Of a stretch of 64,000 bases of DNA, positions 1 to 10,897 are shown piece by piece. Below the pieces are notes generated by a model that was not told where the DNA came from, searched no databases, and worked only from the letters and a program-made list of their open reading frames with translations. Location of the stretch: NCBI GenBank assembly GCA_001599595.1, contig BCHH01000004.1:255905-319904 (forward strand), in the 5' to 3' direction. This DNA is from Beverwykella pulmonaria. Taxonomy: Eukaryota; Ascomycota; Dothideomycetes; Pleosporales; Melanommataceae. A program made the translations under genes and the position numbers. The stretch's first letter is position 1. Every line of letters begins with the position of its first letter.

Positions 1-216
1 CGAGGCTGCGCCAGGCACCATGTTGTCAGGATCGTAAAGCAGGCTGATGTATTGTTCATCGTCAAAACCATGAATGGGAATTGAGAATTGTAGGCGTATA
101 GAAGCTTTTTCGAGAGCCTCAGCGTACTTGATGATCAGGAAGCATGTGGACAGAGTACCAGGTGTGAGATAAGCCAAGGCGGGGGTACCTTCTTTGCGTA
201 GAAGTTTGTGTGACAT
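1..216 (-). CDS. Unknown protein, N-terminal 72 codons, cut by the window edge
   Basis: An open frame on the minus strand begins with ATG at 214-216 and runs without a stop to base 1, so only the first 72 residues are visible. The protein begins MSHKLLRKEGTPALAYL and has no obvious signal peptide, membrane helix or motif I recognise. Composition and reading are those of a real coding exon. A TATATAAAT element lies on the same strand at 799-807 and a 178-bp tandem duplication sits between it and the ATG, so the upstream region may be a long leader or promoter. No function can be assigned. Confidence 0.55.
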   Translation of the reverse strand, partial: MSHKLLRKEGTPALAYLTPGTLSTCFLIIKYAEALEKASIRLQFSIPIHGFDDEQYISLLYDPDNMVPGAAS

Positions 217-354
217 TGTTAATGAATCCTTTCCACTGGTATGGCTCAGCTCACCAAAAAAAAGCCCCCCTTACTATGTAGGGGAAACCCACCCACCCGG
301 GCTCAGATTGGCAGAGAGCAGCCCTGGCTCTGTCGCGCCCAGCCACCCGGACTC

Positions 355-710
355 GCCGTGTTCACACCGCCCGACCTGAATGAGAATCACCCCTCTAACG
401 CGCAGATACAGCTAACTGTTGATAAGCAGCTGTATGCAGCACGAAAAAGGCCTTGTGGAATCCGCAAGGATGGTGGACTGAAACAGGACAGCAGACGGTG
501 CAAAGACTAAACAATGAAACGGGTGGAGGACGGCCGTGTTCACACAGCCCGACCTGAATGAGCATCACCCCTCTGACGTGCAGATACAGCTAACTGTCGA
601 TAAGCAGCTGTATGCAACACGAAAAAGGCCTTGTGGAATCCGCAAGGATGGTGGACTGAAACAGGACAGCAGGCTGTGCAACACTAAACGATGAAACGGG
701 CGGAGGACGG
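355..710. repeat. 178-bp tandem direct duplication
   Basis: Bases 355-532 are repeated with a few mismatches at 533-710, a head-to-tail duplication with a period of 178 bp. Both copies contain the same GATAAGCAGCTGTATGCA and CCTTGTGGAATCCGCAAGG segments. The duplicates have drifted by roughly ten substitutions and small indels. It lies 5' of the partial minus-strand gene at the window edge. Confidence 0.9.
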
Positions 711-798
711 TGTTGGCGTGTGCGAAGGGTACAATTCGGGCGAGGGTGAAAGAGTATGAACAATGGTGATGGCGAGTTGAACGAGCGGAAAATGCTGG

Positions 799-807
799 AT
801 TTATATA
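799..807 (-). promoter_or_regulatory. TATA-box-like element
   Basis: TATATAAAT reads on the minus strand, pointing towards the partial gene that starts at 216. The distance of about 580 bp is long for a fungal promoter, so it either serves a long or spliced leader or is coincidental. Confidence 0.25.
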
Positions 808-1023
808 GAGAAGCGCCAAGTAGGCTGCAGCGGACGACAAATTGGCACCCAGCCCCCCGTACCCAAAATGGTTAACAATAATAACGCGCTTTGTTTGTGG
901 GGAAAACCGAGCTCGCCGGTTTCCTACATGTTCATTCAAGGCACTACAATGTCTGTGCGCGTGCCGCCCGGATTCGCGTCTGCCTTACTCTCTTTCCTTT
1001 CTATGTGTCGGCCTGTGGGTTAT

Positions 1024-1215
1024 ATGATGAGTCACTTTGATGTTTTCTTATGTGACTCACCTCTAGGTTTGACTCACTTCTATGTTTCGTGACTCACCTC
1101 TAGGTTTTCTTATGTGACTCCCCTCTAGGTTTTCTTATGTGACTCACCTCTAGGTTTGCTTATGTGACTCACTTCTATGTTTGCTCATGTGACTCATCTC
1201 TATGTTTGCGATTGT
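1024..1215. repeat. 25-bp minisatellite carrying TGACTCA-like cores
   Basis: About seven imperfect copies of a 25-bp unit (GACTCACCTCTAGGTTTTCT plus TATGT) follow one another. Clean 25-bp steps are seen at 1091, 1116 and 1141. Several copies carry GTGACTCAC, close to the TGACTCA site recognised by Gcn4/AP-1-type bZIP factors. The remainder of 217-1671 shows no convincing gene. A single related unit appears near 22815-22838. Confidence 0.8.
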
Positions 1216-1410
1216 CACAAGAGGCTATCTGTAGTGATGAACAAGGGTCAATTGACTACGGATACAATCTTAGGTGCGATAAATTATCATACAAGACGTT
1301 GCGTAAGGAGCTCAACCAGAGGTCCTTCGCGTTCAATAAGTACTCGGCATGGTTCGTCCAAGTTAGACAGGTTAATTGCTGAGCTCGTCGTTCAGAGGGT
1401 ACACCGGAGT

Positions 1411-1517
1411 CCCATGAACAAGTGACTAGCGCGAGCCACCACACATGTGACATTTGTATGGAACACTAATGATATGTATGGAAGACGCACGGATAGCGCT
1501 AGTCACTTATTCATGGG
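1411..1517. repeat. 107-bp sequence with 22-bp terminal inverted repeats
   Basis: CCCATGAACAAGTGACTAGC at 1411 continues to 1432 and is matched in inverse orientation at 1496-1517 with one mismatch over 22 bp. The 63-bp core has no ORF. It resembles a very small MITE or a hairpin-forming element. No clear target-site duplication was seen. Confidence 0.6.
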
Positions 1518-1671
1518 AGGGCCGTGTACTGTGTCGTGGTGTAGAATACAGTGCCCCTGACAGTTTCACGCCTTAGGATATAGCTAACTAAGCTTAACTC
1601 TCGCTAGGCACTATTGCAGATTGCTCAGACAGTAGCATTCTCTCTAAGCCCTTCATCTCAGTACAGCGACT

Positions 1672-3444
1672 CTACTTCTCCCCCAACAAAACTCGTTCCT
1701 TGACCCTCACTAACAACGACGGACTCTCCCACAGCAAATCAATCGTTGAATCGCGATGTAAATCCATATCCACATTCACAAGCTCTACCTCAAAACACCA
1801 AACTATCTTACAGATAACCTGGTGCATCTCTACCCACGCAAGACTGTATTCCACGGTTTTTTGTTAGCATACATCCTATCGCCATACAACGCATATACGT
1901 ACTTTTGCCCCAAACAGCCCCTCGACCCCAGCCCAAAAGGCTGACTAGCCTCCAGTACATCGCCCGACCCCCCCACGCCATTCTCATCTTCCCGAGCCCA
2001 CCTCTCCGGTCGGAAAGTAAACGGATCAGCAAAGTTGGCGGGCGACATACACGCCGCAAATGCGTTCGTACTCACGATAGTCCCCTCAGCAACCACATGT
2101 CCGTCGACCGTGTCGCCGCCCTTGGGTACCACGCGCGGCACGCCGATCGGCAGCGGTGCGTAGATGCGCATGGCTTCTAGAATGATGGCGTGGAGGAGGG
2201 GAAGCGTGGACGCGTCTTGGGAATTGATGGATTCGTATGTAAGGAATTTGGCCCGGATGGAGTTGGCGAGGCGGGTGTACAGGCCGGAGTCGCGCAGGAT
2301 GTAGTTGAATACAGCGGTGATAACGGTTTTTGTGGTGTCGGAGCCGGCTTGTAGGAGTTCGGCAGCGTGGGCGGCGATTTGCACGTTGGATTGTGGGGAA
2401 GTGGGATCGAGGGATTCTTGGAGGCGGGTGAGGAAGTCGGGGCGTGTGGAAGGGGAGGCTAGACGGCTGGGTGTGTTAGCAGATACCTATGTAAATAGAC
2501 TGGGGGAACAGTTTCTACTCTTCTATCGTCTTCATGACAAAGGCCTCGTGGATCTTGTTTGCTCGAAAGAGCTTCAGCAGCGTCCGGGAAAAGAACAGCG
2601 CGAAGATCTTCCCTGCAATTGGGAACCTGCGCATGATATCCAGAACGCTCATCTGCCGAAGCGCTTCGTGAATGAACTCGACGCTGGAATGCTGTCCGCC
2701 TATCCATTTTCAAGTCTGTCAGCCAATCATCCAGCCAATCCGTCCATCCACCGCCCCAGCTCAACCCCCAACTCACCATTAGCCACAGCATCAAAACTCT
2801 TCCCAAACGCCAAACTCCCCGTAACATCAAACGCACACATCTTCACCCAACTCTCCAAATCCATAATCTCCCCACCCTCCACTCCAAACCTCCTCACCTC
2901 CCCTACCAATCCATCCACAATCTCCGCAACAAGACCCTCCTGCTGCTTCACCGCCATCTTACTAAACGCCGGACTCAAATACTTCTTCATCCGCGCATGC
3001 TCTGCTGGGTCCCGACATGAAATCACCCCGTGCACACCCTGTTCGATAAACGATGTTCCATCGTAGAAGTCCGATTTTATAAACACGCCGTGTCCAGGCC
3101 GCACGCCGTAGATGTCTTTCCAGGACCGTGCGGTGTTGAAAGACAGTTCGTTTGGGGCGATACGGACAACGGGGCCGTATTGGCGGTGTAGTTCAAGGAT
3201 GTAGAATTCCTTACGGCCGCGGAGGAAGGCGGTTGAGTAGGGGATGTTAGTGAGAGAGGAGAGGAGGGGGCCGGGGAAGCTGCGTAAGGGGTGGGTTAGG
3301 ATGATGTGAAGTTTGTGGAGGAGGGTTATGAGGGTCTGGGGGTGTTAGGTTGGTTGTGATATTACATCGATGGATGGGTGGGAGGGGTACTAGGATTAGA
3401 ATCGTGGTCCAGATTATATTTGGTGGTGGGTCTGAGGGCATCAT
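1672..3444 (-). CDS. Cytochrome P450 monooxygenase
   Basis: Five exons (3444-3391, 3335-2777, 2699-2519, 2466-1903, 1843-1672) give 509 residues; all four introns (55, 77, 52 and 59 bp) are GT-AG and in phase. The protein has an N-terminal membrane anchor, the proline hinge FPGP, the I-helix oxygen-activation motif AGSDTT, an ExxR (EAMR), PERW, and the haem-thiolate loop FGLGSRGCLG in which Cys ligates haem. This is a complete microsomal class II P450 that would sit on the ER and take electrons from a P450 reductase. The RIAPNELSF and SRDPAEHARMKK-like regions resemble the CYP65/isotrichodermin hydroxylase-like clans, but the substrate cannot be read from sequence. No backbone synthase gene is adjacent, so a biosynthetic cluster is not supported. 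Confidence 0.95.
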
Positions 3445-4213
3445 TTTAGAAATTAGAGTGAGGTTCTTGAATGATTCGGGGATCTGGGAGGTGGAGATGT
3501 TTTAAATAGGGTTGGGATACGTTAATTAGCAGATTCGAGACAGAGCACTACCGGTAGAAGGGGCAAAACTCGCATACCGTAATCGATGAGTAACAAGGGC
3601 TATAAATGAAACTGCGGCTTACCATCTCAAGTGATACAGTTACGGCAAGCCCATGGTCATTCAGACACAAAATAGATCGTAGGGAAAGCAACCTAGTCTA
3701 TGTAGCCTATCATAAAAATCTGTCTTCCTTCTCGCTAGCCCAAAAACGTGCAAGATGTACGACACTAATGTGCTGACGGTCGCAAACATGATTAGTTGAA
3801 AGGCGGATCTTGGTTTGGATGCAGCAGACAAATCTATATTTCGTTTAAATGGAAAGACATGAGGAAGGTTAGCGACCGGGGGCATGCATTTTATCGACAG
3901 CAAAAGTGGTGGGTTGATGGGCAAGGAGCGATGCCCGTGATGGATAAGCGAGGGACTGCACTAGACCCGAAGAGGGAGTCCCCGGACAGAGATGACCAAA
4001 CTCGTCTTTGTGCTCTGGAGGATACATTTCAAAGAGTATACAATCTTGCTGCTCGCAACGGGAAATGTCAACGTTGACTCGAAGAGCGTCTTTAATTGGA
4101 TGCCGCTGTCGCTGGCCGCTGGGGAAGAGCACGGGGCCATAGTCAAGCTATTATAATCTCCCATCCTTATATTGTAAAGTTCTCTGAAGAGCTTCCTCCA
4201 CACCCACCTCCTT
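3445..4213. other. Intergenic, no supported gene
   Basis: Only short overlapping frames without recognisable domains are present. It probably holds the P450 promoter and the 3' end of the RING/ankyrin gene. Confidence 0.6.
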
Positions 4214-4916
4214 CTACTCCCTTCCCTCTGTCATTAATAGGGCAATCACCCTTTTCGAATTTTGCTCCTTAGCCAGGTCGAGTGCCGTCTGACCATCCTC
4301 TGACTTGAACTCCTTATCAGCGCCATATTTCAGAAGTAATTGTATCCCCTCCACATCATCATTGAGCGCAGCCATATGCATAGCTGTCATTCTATCGCTG
4401 CTATAGCAAACATTTGGGTCCATTTTTCCGCTGGCATCTGGATCCTCGCCTTTGAGGAATAGCTCAGCGTCTGAGAAATCCATCTGCGACATCAAGGATA
4501 GGAAGGTCATCTCCCTTTTAGCTTCAGGATTTGCCTGTGCACAGTGAATGTAAGCTTAAAACTCACACCAAGTAACCCGCAAAACTTGCCTTGTAAAACA
4601 AGTGCCGATCAATCTCGTCTCCGAAATCAAATCCACCAATAACCCCACCTTCGTTGCACACCTGGACAATGAATTCGCCTTTGGAATCAAGTACGCTCTG
4701 CCTGCAAAGAGCACAGCGATTACGCGCGTCGGGCGAGGAAATACAATATTCTAGAATACAGCCCCAGTGGAAGTGGTGCTTGCAACGGAATTCAACGTCG
4801 TCAATGAGGTATGAGGGCTCCCCATCGTTGCTGCTGGGGACGAGAAGGGGTTCGTGACAGATAGCGCAGTCTTTATCGCTATCTTTGGGTGGGTTCCTGG
4901 ATGGGGGGAAAGGCAT
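4214..4916 (-). CDS. RING-finger protein with C-terminal ankyrin repeats
   Basis: Two exons (4916-4590, 4534-4214) encode 215 residues. Residues about 10-70 hold a RING: CAIC, then FRCKHHFHWGC, then CALC, giving the zinc-ligand pattern of a C3H2C3 type. After the RING come about two ankyrin repeats (TAMHMAALNDDVEGIQLLL, then DGQTALDLAKEQ). This predicts an E3 ubiquitin ligase with an ankyrin substrate-binding tail. The in-frame start MPFPPSRN is preferred over an upstream ATG at 5093 because the preceding 59 residues look non-coding. The 55-bp intron uses a GC donor (GCAAGT), the only choice that joins the two domains in frame at a reasonable length. Substrate unknown. Confidence 0.85.
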
Positions 4917-6432
4917 TGCGCTAACAGATGTTAGCAGATGGATATGATGGCTGTGAAGAATATAAAATTTTAAGGCAGCAACATCGAATAAGATTCTAAC
5001 CGAGAAGCCCATGCTAAGAAAAAGTTCCGCTCGCACAGGCTTGGCGTAACTTACTAAATAACATACGTAAACTACACTAGGTTGATTATGCACGACTTGC
5101 GGGGTGACTGGCGGGGTGACTTGCGGGGTTGCTTGACACTAGCCGGGACACCGCGCCATCCAAAAGTACTGGGGTGGCGACCTTGTGTTAAGGGCGGGTC
5201 CTGAATCCTATGGCGTCGTCACGTTACAGGTAGGGCTGAGTTCGTCCTAGGTGGTGGAGGGTGAGAGGGGTGAATACAAAGTAGATGTCGAAGCAGGGAG
5301 AGGTAATGTGATAGACGATAAATTTCTGACGAATGAGAGGCTTCACTGCGAGCGGCGTCAATGTCAGAACAGATGTAAGCAGCGGATAGATTCAAATTGA
5401 CTATGCAGACTATCTAGGAGATTCGTGAAGTTTATATATTCTGTTCGCCAAGACATGGCTCTGTGGCTCTGTGGATCCGTGATTCACAGATCCACTAATT
5501 CACTACATGATACTGTGGATTACAGTTTGATTCGCTGACTGATGGTACCGTGGCTTACAGTATCATTCCGGTTTGATTCGCTGGCTGATGGTGGGGCATC
5601 GCCCCATGTCGTAGTCGGTCTCATGGTCTTCTATCCACTTTAAAAATCATGTTTATGTTTCTGCCAAAGAAATAACTTCGCATACGGCTTCAAGCTTTTT
5701 AAGAGTTACTCCTTTTGTGTTCAGAAATTTCAGGATTATTTGTATAAGTTCTACCTTTGACCTTATTTTAGTTTCCTCTAGTACGGGAGAAAAGGCGTTT
5801 GCTCTTTATCGAGCGCTTCAGGGAGTTGTAGGTCAATTGTTTCGAGGAGACGCTCTATTAAAACTACTTTATGGTTTGTGGGAAGGAATATTCCATAATC
5901 TGCTCTGGGGTACGGATGTTTACGGTTGCAGAGCAAGAACATGGCGTGCATCGACATGGGCGTGAGTTAGCATGGGTGGTATTATCACGTACGACAAACG
6001 AAGTACTAAAGATCACAAAATATGCCAGTTTAAAGATTTCAGAACCCAAGATCACGGGAACGACCACGGTACAATCGTACCAACCTCCTTTATTAGACTC
6101 TCCGCTGCTACTTTACTAGAGGTGATTATCTACAAACCATCTAAGTTCCTGAGAATCCACAGGCTCATTATTGAATCCCCGAAGTGACCTTCTGTAAGAT
6201 GGTGGCCAAACAAATTCAAGCCAGATTGGAATTACAGTAGATCGGAGCAAATTACATCAAGAACGGATCTGCTGTACATCTTCGTGCTTCCAATCGAATT
6301 GTAGAAATTATGCCATTCGTGCAGTTGACAGACGAGGCAAAGGCCTAATTCGAACGTATCGGCGGCTTCATCCGAAGATGCGGTATAATTCACACACCAA
6401 TTCCGCCGAACCCCGATAAAGGGAATTATCTT
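4917..6432. other. Gene-poor, AT-rich interval with short repeats
   Basis: No convincing gene. 5094-5137 has imperfect copies of a GCGGGGTGACTT unit. 5455-5600 contains small palindromes (GTGGATC/GATCCAC) and two copies of TTTGATTCGCTGxCTGATGG about 45 bp apart. The rest reads like decayed non-coding DNA. Confidence 0.5.
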
Positions 6433-6566
6433 TGTAAGTAGAAGTGTGGAGGAAAAGAGTATCAAGATGTGTCTTCTGAGTGATGTATGTACAGCTGATA
6501 TATATATATGACGGACTGATTAGTCAGTGGCATATCCACGTGACGGTATAGTGTCCTGGGCTTACA
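6433..6566 (-). mobile_element. Diverged solo LTR of the copia family
   Basis: 134 bp run from TGTAAG to CTTACA and match, in reverse orientation, the 131-bp LTRs of the element at 15999-21438 (shared core GACGGACTGATTAGTCAGTG and GGCATATCCACGTGAC). Flanking pentamers are ATCTT and CTCTT, a target duplication with one mismatch. There is no internal coding region next to it, so it is a solo LTR. It carries clearly more substitutions than the other copies in the window and is the oldest. Confidence 0.9.
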
Positions 6567-7522
6567 CTCTTCTCAAGATGCTTGATGGTATCAAAAAAAC
6601 ACCCTTCACTATCATTTGCCCATCGGCTCCTGCTACAAATCTTGGGAAAATGCAGGCAGAGAGCCACAGCCTATTCTCGACATGCCCCCTTGAATGTGAC
6701 AAAAATTTGGCGCCTACAACATGACCTTGGAACGCTTCATGGTATTGCCTTGAATCCTCCATGTTCCAGATCTGGAAGTTCAATATTAGGCCCTCAGTCT
6801 TGGTTATTCCCCGCTAGTCTATGTCCCTTGGGATTACAATGACTTGATTGACTTCGACTCTTCCTCAATTTTCTCTACCTGAACAAGGTGCGCAGAGCTG
6901 TCTGCCGATTATCTCCAGAAAAGCCTGTGTTTACGATAACATGGCCGAGCAAGGTAGGAAATAAAAATATTCAAAATGAATGGTTATGCGTCGACAACGA
7001 ATCCGCTTCATTGGAACATCTGAGGCTTAAAAATAAAAAATATTACCAATCCGCCAAGGGAACCAACCCCGATGACGCAACTTTTCCCATTACCCGTATA
7101 CCAATATCCAGCACCCAGGTTAAGTGCGCATAAGGCAGGTTCCTATCAGCATGTCCAAAATCCATTTTCTTCCAAGACGGTGCTCTCGACCAAGCAGCAT
7201 TCGACCATTCGACAACGTGGTCTTGGCGCCCAGGCAGTCTAACCCAATCCTGTCCGGTAATCCATGACTACGGCAGCGATCCCTGCAATACGTTAATCTC
7301 ATGCATGTCCCAAAGCTCTTGCATTGGGACAGCTCCTCCACGTGCATGAGATACTGAGCTCCCGTGGCTGGAGCTCCGGGGAGCTAGCTGTCAGGAACGG
7401 CCTAAGCTCGAAGGTGACTGCTCTAATAAGAAGCTCCAGGGCCCCGGGTTTGCACGACATGCTGCAGGAACGACTCTTTCTAGTTCCCAATTCCCAAGTT
7501 CTTGGCCTGACGATCGTTCACA
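6567..7522. other. Intergenic region upstream of the phosphodiesterase
   Basis: No supported gene. Short frames are present on both strands without domains. The last few hundred bases are the likely promoter and leader of the gene starting at 7523. Confidence 0.5.
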
Positions 7523-8743
7523 ATGCAATCCCTCCTCTCTTCAGTGTTGCTGTTCAGCCTGGCTTCTGCAGTCGTCATCAAACGGGATGGACAGTACAAC
7601 AAGAACTTCAACGTCGAGCTTGGCCCGCGCCCATACTATCTCGTCAACGACATGGACGATGGGCCACTGAAAGAAAAGATGCAGAAGTGCTCTGAGGGCC
7701 CGTTCAGAGCCTCGGACTTCGTGTTTGCGCACCGTGGCGCGCCGTTGCAATTCCCAGAGCACACATTCGAATCGTACAGCGCTGCGAGGAGACAAGGTGC
7801 CGGCGTGATCGAGTGTGACGTTGTATTTACCAAGGACAAGCAGCTCGTGTGTCGCCATGCGCAGTGCGACCTGCACACTACGACCAATATCCTGAACCGC
7901 AAGGATCTGGCGCCCAAGTGCACTACGCCTTTCACGCCTGCCACTAACAAGACTGCCGCCACAGCGAAGTGCTGCACATCCGACATCACGGAAGCCGAGT
8001 TCAAGAGTCTTTGTGGCAAAATGGACGGCTTCAACCCCAACGCGACAACAGTCGCAGAGTACATGGATGGCACGCCCGCTTTCCGCACCGATCTATACTC
8101 GACCTGCGGCACGACCATGACACACAATGAGTACATCGCACTAGTCAACAGCTGGGGCCTCAAGTTCACGCCAGAGCTTAAGACGCCCGAGGTCAAGATG
8201 CCGTTCAATGGGTACACCCAACAGCAGTACGCGCAGGACATGATCAATGCGTATAAGAAGGCTGGTATAGATGCTAGTCGCGTGTTCGCCCAATCGTTCT
8301 TGCCAGATGATATCTTTTACTGGATCGATCACGAGCCCAAGTTTGGCAAGCAGGCTGTGTACCTCGACGAACGCGTCGATACGCTAGAGGGGTATGCCAA
8401 CGCTACAGCTTCGATTCCCGGACTGGCGAAACGGGGCGTCAAGATCATGGCACCTGCATTCTTTGCGCTCACCAAGGTCAACGCAGCTGGCCAGATCGTG
8501 CCCTCGGAGTATGCAATTGCTGTCGGAAAAGCTGGGATGGAGATCGTGGGATGGAGTTTCGAGCGGTCGGGGTGGTTGAATAAGGGCGGGGACTACTACT
8601 ACCAGTATGTCTCGTCCGTGGTGAATAATGATGGGGATATGTATACTGTGCTAGATGTTCTGGCGCAGAAGGTGAAGGTTAGGGCTATGTTCTCGGATTG
8701 GCCGGCGACAGTGACGTATTATGCCAGTTGTTTTGGGCTTTGA
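7523..8743 (+). CDS. Secreted glycerophosphodiester phosphodiesterase (GDPD family)
   Basis: A single 406-residue exon. Residues 1-16 form a signal peptide ([16 protein letters not shown]) followed by KR at 20-21, a possible Kex2 site. The catalytic HRG is at 70-72, followed by the metal-binding pair in IECD (Glu97, Asp99) and His112, the standard GDPD active site. The enzyme hydrolyses glycerophosphodiesters to sn-glycerol-3-phosphate and an alcohol using a divalent metal. With the signal peptide and paired cysteines it should act outside the cell or in the wall, for example in phosphate or lipid scavenging. The C-terminal FSDWPATV is typical of the TIM-barrel end in this family. Length and start fit well and nothing is missing. 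Confidence 0.93.
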   Translation: MQSLLSSVLLFSLASAVVIKRDGQYNKNFNVELGPRPYYLVNDMDDGPLKEKMQKCSEGPFRASDFVFAHRGAPLQFPEHTFESYSAARRQGAGVIECDVVFTKDKQLVCRHAQCDLHTTTNILNRKDLAPKCTTPFTPATNKTAATAKCCTSDITEAEFKSLCGKMDGFNPNATTVAEYMDGTPAFRTDLYSTCGTTMTHNEYIALVNSWGLKFTPELKTPEVKMPFNGYTQQQYAQDMINAYKKAGIDASRVFAQSFLPDDIFYWIDHEPKFGKQAVYLDERVDTLEGYANATASIPGLAKRGVKIMAPAFFALTKVNAAGQIVPSEYAIAVGKAGMEIVGWSFERSGWLNKGGDYYYQYVSSVVNNDGDMYTVLDVLAQKVKVRAMFSDWPATVTYYASCFGL

Positions 8744-8940
8744 TGGTCTGCGTATTGAGGGTAAGGAAACATGGAACTCCTAATATCTGGTCAGCCTGTA
8801 CAAGCCATTAAAAGTAATCAATAAAAGCTGGTGCTACAGGTACACAAGAAGTTTACAAAATGCACGCAACCCCCTTAAAAATTACTATCCAGATTGTACA
8901 AAGTACTACAAATTGCTACATCATTACCACATCCCACCCC

Positions 8941-10024
8941 TTACCCCTCAGCTTCCTCTTCGCCTTCTGCTTCCGGCTTCCTCAACTTCACCGGACTATC
9001 TGCCATATCATACCCCGTACTACAGCTCGCATACGGCAGCACTAAACCAAACCTCCACGGCCTTGTCACATCCTTCACCGGCTCCAGCAAGAAGCCCTCC
9101 AGCTCTTTCCAATTTCGCTCCCACATCTGATCACGACTCGGATCCACAAGCACCACATACAAGTCCCGGAGTTGCTGCATACCTGCCAAGATCGCCCACC
9201 CACGCGCCCAGTTTGAGGTATCTTCGGGATATGCGAGGCGTTTTGAAGGGCCGCGGCGCAGGTAGGGTAAAGCGCGGATGGCCCAGCGGAGACGGAGAGT
9301 GCGGATCGTGTTCAGGCGGGGTGCGGGGAGGCGTGAGGGGAGGTACAGGAGGTGCGTTAAGTGGAGGAGGGAGAACGTGTGCGGCGCGTAGAGGTGCGGG
9401 ATGGCTTCGGTGTAGCTGTCATCACACGTGAGTTTCACTCTCAAAGAATGTATCGTGACCTGAGCATTGAGAAGAGAAAGGAGAAGGCCGGTAGACATAC
9501 CTCCTCCGACAAACTCTCAGCAATCCCAGACATTCCGGTCCTAACCTCCTTCCCTCCCGTCCCCCAACGAGCACCTTACATGCGCACTCATTTACCAAAT
9601 CCCTCCCCTCATCCCTAGTACCGCCTTCCTCGTGGGCCTCCTCACAAACAAAATGGCCAAACCTCCTCTTTGCGCCCATGGTTAAATGGACTATCTCGGG
9701 CTGATATATATATTCGTATACCTGCTTTCTGATCTCAAATGGCAATCTGGAGAAGAACATGCTTTGTCCCTGTCCCTGCGTCTTCGCATCGAGCACCGGA
9801 TCCGGTGTGTCGGTTATGGAAATATTGGATTTGCGCCGGTAGACCGTTCCATGGTTCGGATGCGCAGCTTTATCGTTGCCGCGCGAGGCGAAGAGTGAGT
9901 ACGTGCGGTGCGGGCGCTGTTTCTTGCCACCCTCTGCACCCTCGCCGGTTGTAGTTGAGGGAGCGGGTAGATCCGACGGCGCCCAGCGCACGCCGGGGAG
10001 GCAATTGAGGAGTTTGCTTTTCAT
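8941..10024 (-). CDS. DUF7730-like fungal protein of unknown function
   Basis: Two exons (10024-9501, 9415-8941) joined through an 85-bp GT-AG intron give 332 residues. The motif LPFEIRKQVYEYIY near residue 95 and LLRVCRRSYTEAIPHLY across the splice junction are characteristic of the very large fungal family annotated DUF7730, whose start resembles an F-box-like helix. A polar, low-complexity N-terminus precedes it and an acidic tail ends it. No catalytic motif is visible. Such proteins are abundant in Pezizomycotina genomes and their role is unknown. Confidence 0.85.
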
Positions 10025-10897
10025 TATGGAGACGGCATTTTTTTGTGCAGAGAACGAGATAGGATGGGGAGTGGAACGGGGGAGGAGAGACGTCTACTCT
10101 TTATTGTTTTGGTGGTGGGGAGATGCGCTCCGAGGAGGGGAACGCAGCGATCGGCACGGTCCGTGCGCTTGATGTTGTGCTTGTTGCGTTTAAGGTTAAG
10201 CTTAATTGCGTCTGGCACGTGCGTGCCGAGGATGAATGGAGGGGTTTGATAACGTTGTTTGTATGATACGGGAACGCAGGATACGGCCCCATTTTATGTT
10301 CAATTGCACTCCCGCACTCTGGTAAACGGCTTACTATATGAGGAGGTAATTTCTTGGATCTAGTCTGAATCCAAGCACTGCGCCCTTTTCCCTGCAAACA
10401 TGTTGCATGATATTGTGGAGAGGTTGAATAATAGGTAATTGCGTTTCTCGCATCATTGAAGTTCACAAGCTCTAATTGGCTTACTCTCGGTCCGTTCGAC
10501 AGGATCAATGTCCCTTGCAGATCATATCCAAATACGGAGATGCATCCGCATATATCCCACTAAATGAGGAGTCAGTGACATTGCGCAAACAATGGAGATA
10601 GGAGTTTGAGCTTTCAGAGTCCGTTCGGAAAGGCAGTGACATTGATCACCCACCACTTGAGAGTGAGAAAGTATTGCGTAGCTAGGAGAATAACGCTTCA
10701 GTGAGTCATATTAATGACATGTGAGATACCTTGTGCGGTAATGTCATAGCAAATGCGGAGAATTAGCCCTCCAAGTCATATAGATGGTCCTAGTATCCAT
10801 CTCCCATACACCAGGTGATACTGCTGGTCCATAGCCGTAGTGCACCGAGAATATTACACAAACACAAACTCCACATAACATCATTCGGCGCCACCTA
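10025..10897. other. Intergenic between two minus-strand genes
   Basis: No supported gene. Several short GCAGTGACATTGxxCA-type repeats occur around 10570-10745 (for example GTCAGTGACATTGCG and GCAGTGACATTGATC). The interval holds the promoter of the DUF7730-like gene and the terminator of the GTPase gene. Confidence 0.5.

Noticed and set aside
1672..4916. Secondary-metabolite cluster around the P450
   Set aside because: No polyketide synthase, peptide synthetase, terpene cyclase, transporter or regulator lies near; one P450 and a RING protein are not enough.
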